DNA of 33,940 bases from Pseudomonadota bacterium (lineage in GTDB: Bacteria; Pseudomonadota; Alphaproteobacteria; Caulobacterales; Caulobacteraceae). The DNA lies in contig JAEYWU010000059.1 in the NCBI GenBank assembly GCA_023428785.1, forward strand, positions 1-33,940, given 5' to 3'. A model generated the notes under the pieces. It was not told the DNA's origin. It worked only from the letters and a program-made list of their open reading frames with translations, and ran no database searches. Every line of letters begins with the position of its first letter. The stretch's first letter is position 1. A program made the translations under genes and the position numbers. Positions 33,694 to 33,940 of this stretch are shown here, piece after piece.

Positions 33694-33940
33694 ATGGCGG
33701 GCATCTCATTGCGGCGGCTTCTGGCCAGCCTTGCGCTAGCGGCTGGGTTCGGCACGGTCGGTTTGGCGGCGCCGGCCACCGCCCAGTCCATCATGCAGCC
33801 CTTCAGCTCCGACGAGGATCTGCGCGACTTTCTGATGGTCGAGGGTGAACTGGCGGTCGGGTCCAGCAGCTTTGGCTACATTCCGCCGCCGCCCCCTCCG
33901 CCACCGCCCCCACCGCCTCCGCCAGCGCCCTCGCCGGGCG
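33694..33940 (+). CDS. Secreted polyproline protein, 3' end missing
   Basis: 82 codons are present. The signal peptide ends near ATAQS (about residue 31), and GGAGGA precedes the ATG by 6 nt. The mature part starts with SIMQPFSSDEDLRDFLMVEG, then SSSFGYI, and enters an uninterrupted tract of about 14 prolines followed by Ala/Pro/Ser, where the window ends. The layout recalls alphaproteobacterial secreted proteins whose polyproline linker leads to a beta-propeller domain, but the diagnostic part is not visible, so this is a weak guess. Confidence 0.75.
   Translation, partial: MAGISLRRLLASLALAAGFGTVGLAAPATAQSIMQPFSSDEDLRDFLMVEGELAVGSSSFGYIPPPPPPPPPPPPPPAPSPG

Overview
The window is a high-GC, gene-dense bacterial chromosome segment. 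Gene content and order point to an alphaproteobacterium of the order Caulobacterales, most likely Brevundimonas or a close relative. The pointers are an HdaA-type DnaA regulator next to ppk1-ppx, bamD-recN, prs/rplY/pth, tamA-tamB and a leucine-catabolism liuB/liuC pair. The genus is inferred from recalled synteny and protein character, not from a search. The window looks like a whole contig: it opens in a C/G homopolymer tract inside tamB and closes in a proline-codon tract of a secreted protein.

Layout. 1-4339 (minus): partial tamB, tamA and two small paralogous lipoproteins, an outer-membrane assembly block. 4414-6305 (minus): a membrane hybrid histidine kinase and a tRNA-Lys(TTT). 6389-6958 (plus): a lipoprotein. 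7200-10083: the queuosine genes tgt and queA (minus), with an unrelated plus-strand gene between them. 10170-11591 (plus): a PAS/HisKA/receiver protein with no kinase catalytic domain. 11618-16514 (minus): hdaA, then ppk1, ppx and a membrane protein whose frames overlap. 16725-18252 (plus): two secreted Arg/Asp-rich proteins with matching upstream repeats and terminators, then a BLUF blue-light receptor. 18253-19022: a gene-poor stretch. 19023-22354: gatB, a divergent GST/MarR pair around a perfect palindrome, and pth. 22440-25359 (minus): rplY, a lipoprotein gene and prs. 25520-28854 (plus): bamD, recN and an ExoD-family protein. 28799-30598 (minus): a cyclic-nucleotide-binding/patatin protein. 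30677-33617: liuB, an inverted DUF2200 gene and liuC. 33694 to the end: a partial secreted polyproline protein.

Most genes are housekeeping or conserved Caulobacterales genes. I see no phage, insertion sequence, CRISPR or clear island. Themes are envelope biogenesis (TamAB, BamD, lipoproteins), translation (Tgt, QueA, GatB, Pth, bL25, tRNA-Lys), polyphosphate and replication control (Ppk1, Ppx, HdaA) and signalling (two HisKA proteins, BLUF, CNB-patatin, MarR). I did not find a convincing new multi-gene system. The items most worth a second look are Tgt with Ser at two of its three zinc-cysteine positions, the HisKA-receiver protein lacking an ATPase domain, the twin secreted proteins with a shared TTCA-N7-TTCA repeat and near-identical terminators, and the 18-bp palindrome between GST and marR.
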